DNA of 64,000 bases, from positions 46,283 through 110,282 of the forward strand of contig NZ_RJUA01000013.1 of NCBI RefSeq assembly GCF_024343575.1, in the 5' to 3' direction. Source of the stretch: Lacihabitans sp. LS3-19 (GTDB lineage: Bacteria > Bacteroidota > Bacteroidia > Cytophagales > Spirosomataceae). The notes beneath the pieces are model-generated. The model saw only the letters and a program-made list of their open reading frames with translations. It did no database searches and had not been told where the DNA came from. The position numbers were made by a program, and so were the translations under genes. The first letter of the stretch is position 1. Every line of letters begins with the position of its first letter. This document shows, piece after piece, positions 63,609 through 64,000 of this stretch.

Positions 63609-63640
63609 TTGACTTTCAGTGTCTTACGGTTGTAATTTTG
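63609..63640 (+). promoter_or_regulatory. Transposase promoter, possibly leaderless
   Basis: TTG (63609-63611) and TAATTTTG (63633-63640) are 21 bp apart. The ATG is only 4 nt beyond the -7 box, so the transcript would be leaderless or nearly so. Confidence 0.45.
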
Positions 63641-63644
63641 CATT

Positions 63645-64000
63645 ATGGCTTATTTGAAAGTTGAAAAGAAAGAATCGGGTACTTATTTACGCATTTTGGA
63701 GAGTTATCGAAATGCTGATGGTAAACCAACGTCGAAGGTTTTGTACTCTCTTGGGAAGGTCGAAGATTATAAGCCTGAGGATCTTCGTAACATTGGAATC
63801 AAGTTTTATGAATTAGGCGGTGGTGACTTGAAAGCCCTTCTCGAAGGCGAATTATTGGAATTAGGCCGGTACAATTATGGTTACCAAAAGGTATTCGGCT
63901 ATTCCCTTGAGCATTATGGCTTAAAGTCATTATTAGATCGTATTCAGAAAAAGAGTAAGCTGCAATTCAGCCTATTTGATAGTGTTTTTTTGATGCTTTT
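63645..64000 (+). CDS. IS1634-family transposase (3' partial)
   Basis: From ATG at 63645 the frame is open to the window end (118 codons seen). It reads M-A-Y-L-K-V-E-K-K-E-S-G-T-Y-L-R-I-L-E-S and S-K-V-L-Y-S-L-G-K-V-E, then Y-G-Y-Q-K-V-F-G-Y-S-L-E-H-Y-G-L, the N-terminus of IS1634-type DDE transposases. The catalytic region and right end lie outside the window. The left end of the element cannot be fixed, but GAGAGCCG at 63584 may belong to it. Confidence 0.75.
   Translation, partial: MAYLKVEKKESGTYLRILESYRNADGKPTSKVLYSLGKVEDYKPEDLRNIGIKFYELGGGDLKALLEGELLELGRYNYGYQKVFGYSLEHYGLKSLLDRIQKKSKLQFSLFDSVFLML

Overview
The window reads as a chromosomal segment of a low-GC member of Bacteroidota, most likely of the Cytophagales/Spirosomataceae type. 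Evidence: a C-terminal type IX secretion sorting domain (45.3-47.9 kb), bacillithiol synthesis (BshA), a bacterial GGGP synthase, DUF4834 and HYC_CC_PP family proteins, a periplasmic-TPR histidine kinase, and repeated promoter boxes of the Bacteroidota type (TTG, about 20 bp, TAnnTTTG). The genus is inference. No rRNA, tRNA or CRISPR was seen.

Layout. 0-5 kb: end of a vanadium-haloperoxidase-like PAP2 protein, then a planctomycete-type cytochrome c/DUF1549/DUF1553 protein abutting a DUF1501 protein. 5-7.3 kb: GMC oxidoreductase with its small Tat subunit. 7.7-10.6 kb: katG and a convergent DUF1080 hydrolase. 10.9-13.9 kb: a small AraC-controlled locus with two SDR genes. Two promoters here carry the same paired 15-bp element at identical spacing. 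13.9-17 kb: decayed toxin-like modules (a broken zeta-toxin-like kinase with an intact 48-codon neighbour, a frameshifted DUF4160 next to DUF2442), a secreted unknown and a YceI lipoprotein. 17.2-21.6 kb: metH divergent from an Lrp/AsnC regulator across a perfect palindrome. 21.6-22.0 kb: four roughly 100-bp tandem repeats. 22-25 kb: DUF1295, PPK2, YkuD.

25.2-32.5 kb is the most unusual region: a four-gene secreted operon closed by a terminator. It holds a LamG-caspase with an intact His/Cys dyad, two paralogous caspase-fold proteins that have lost both catalytic positions and carry one versus four copies of a novel repeat, and a papain-like peptidase. It faces a TPR histidine kinase and a small membrane protein. 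35-40.8 kb: an APC permease, then a probable copper/heavy-metal cluster (HYC_CC_PP, TonB receptor, HMA protein, OsmC, Cys-rich peptide). 40.8-45.2 kb: thyA, folK, GGGP synthase, a membrane protein and recQ. 45.3-47.9 kb: T9SS metalloprotease. 48-53.4 kb: ArsR/AHSA1 pair with a clear operator, pentapeptide/HAD/ABC operon, bshA. 53.5-57 kb: UbiA prenyltransferase (apparently without a canonical start codon), purN, DoxX, DUF4834, TlpA-like thioredoxin.

57-64 kb: leuS with an inverted-repeat-bounded segment in its 3' region, hicBA, a WG-repeat protein, a triple-hairpin REP-like element, a decayed toxin-antitoxin-like remnant, and the start of an IS1634-like transposase cut by the window end. Functionally, core metabolism (folate/thymidylate, methionine, purine, leucyl-tRNA) is interleaved with secreted and envelope systems. 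Accessory decay is concentrated at 13.9-17 kb and 61-64 kb.
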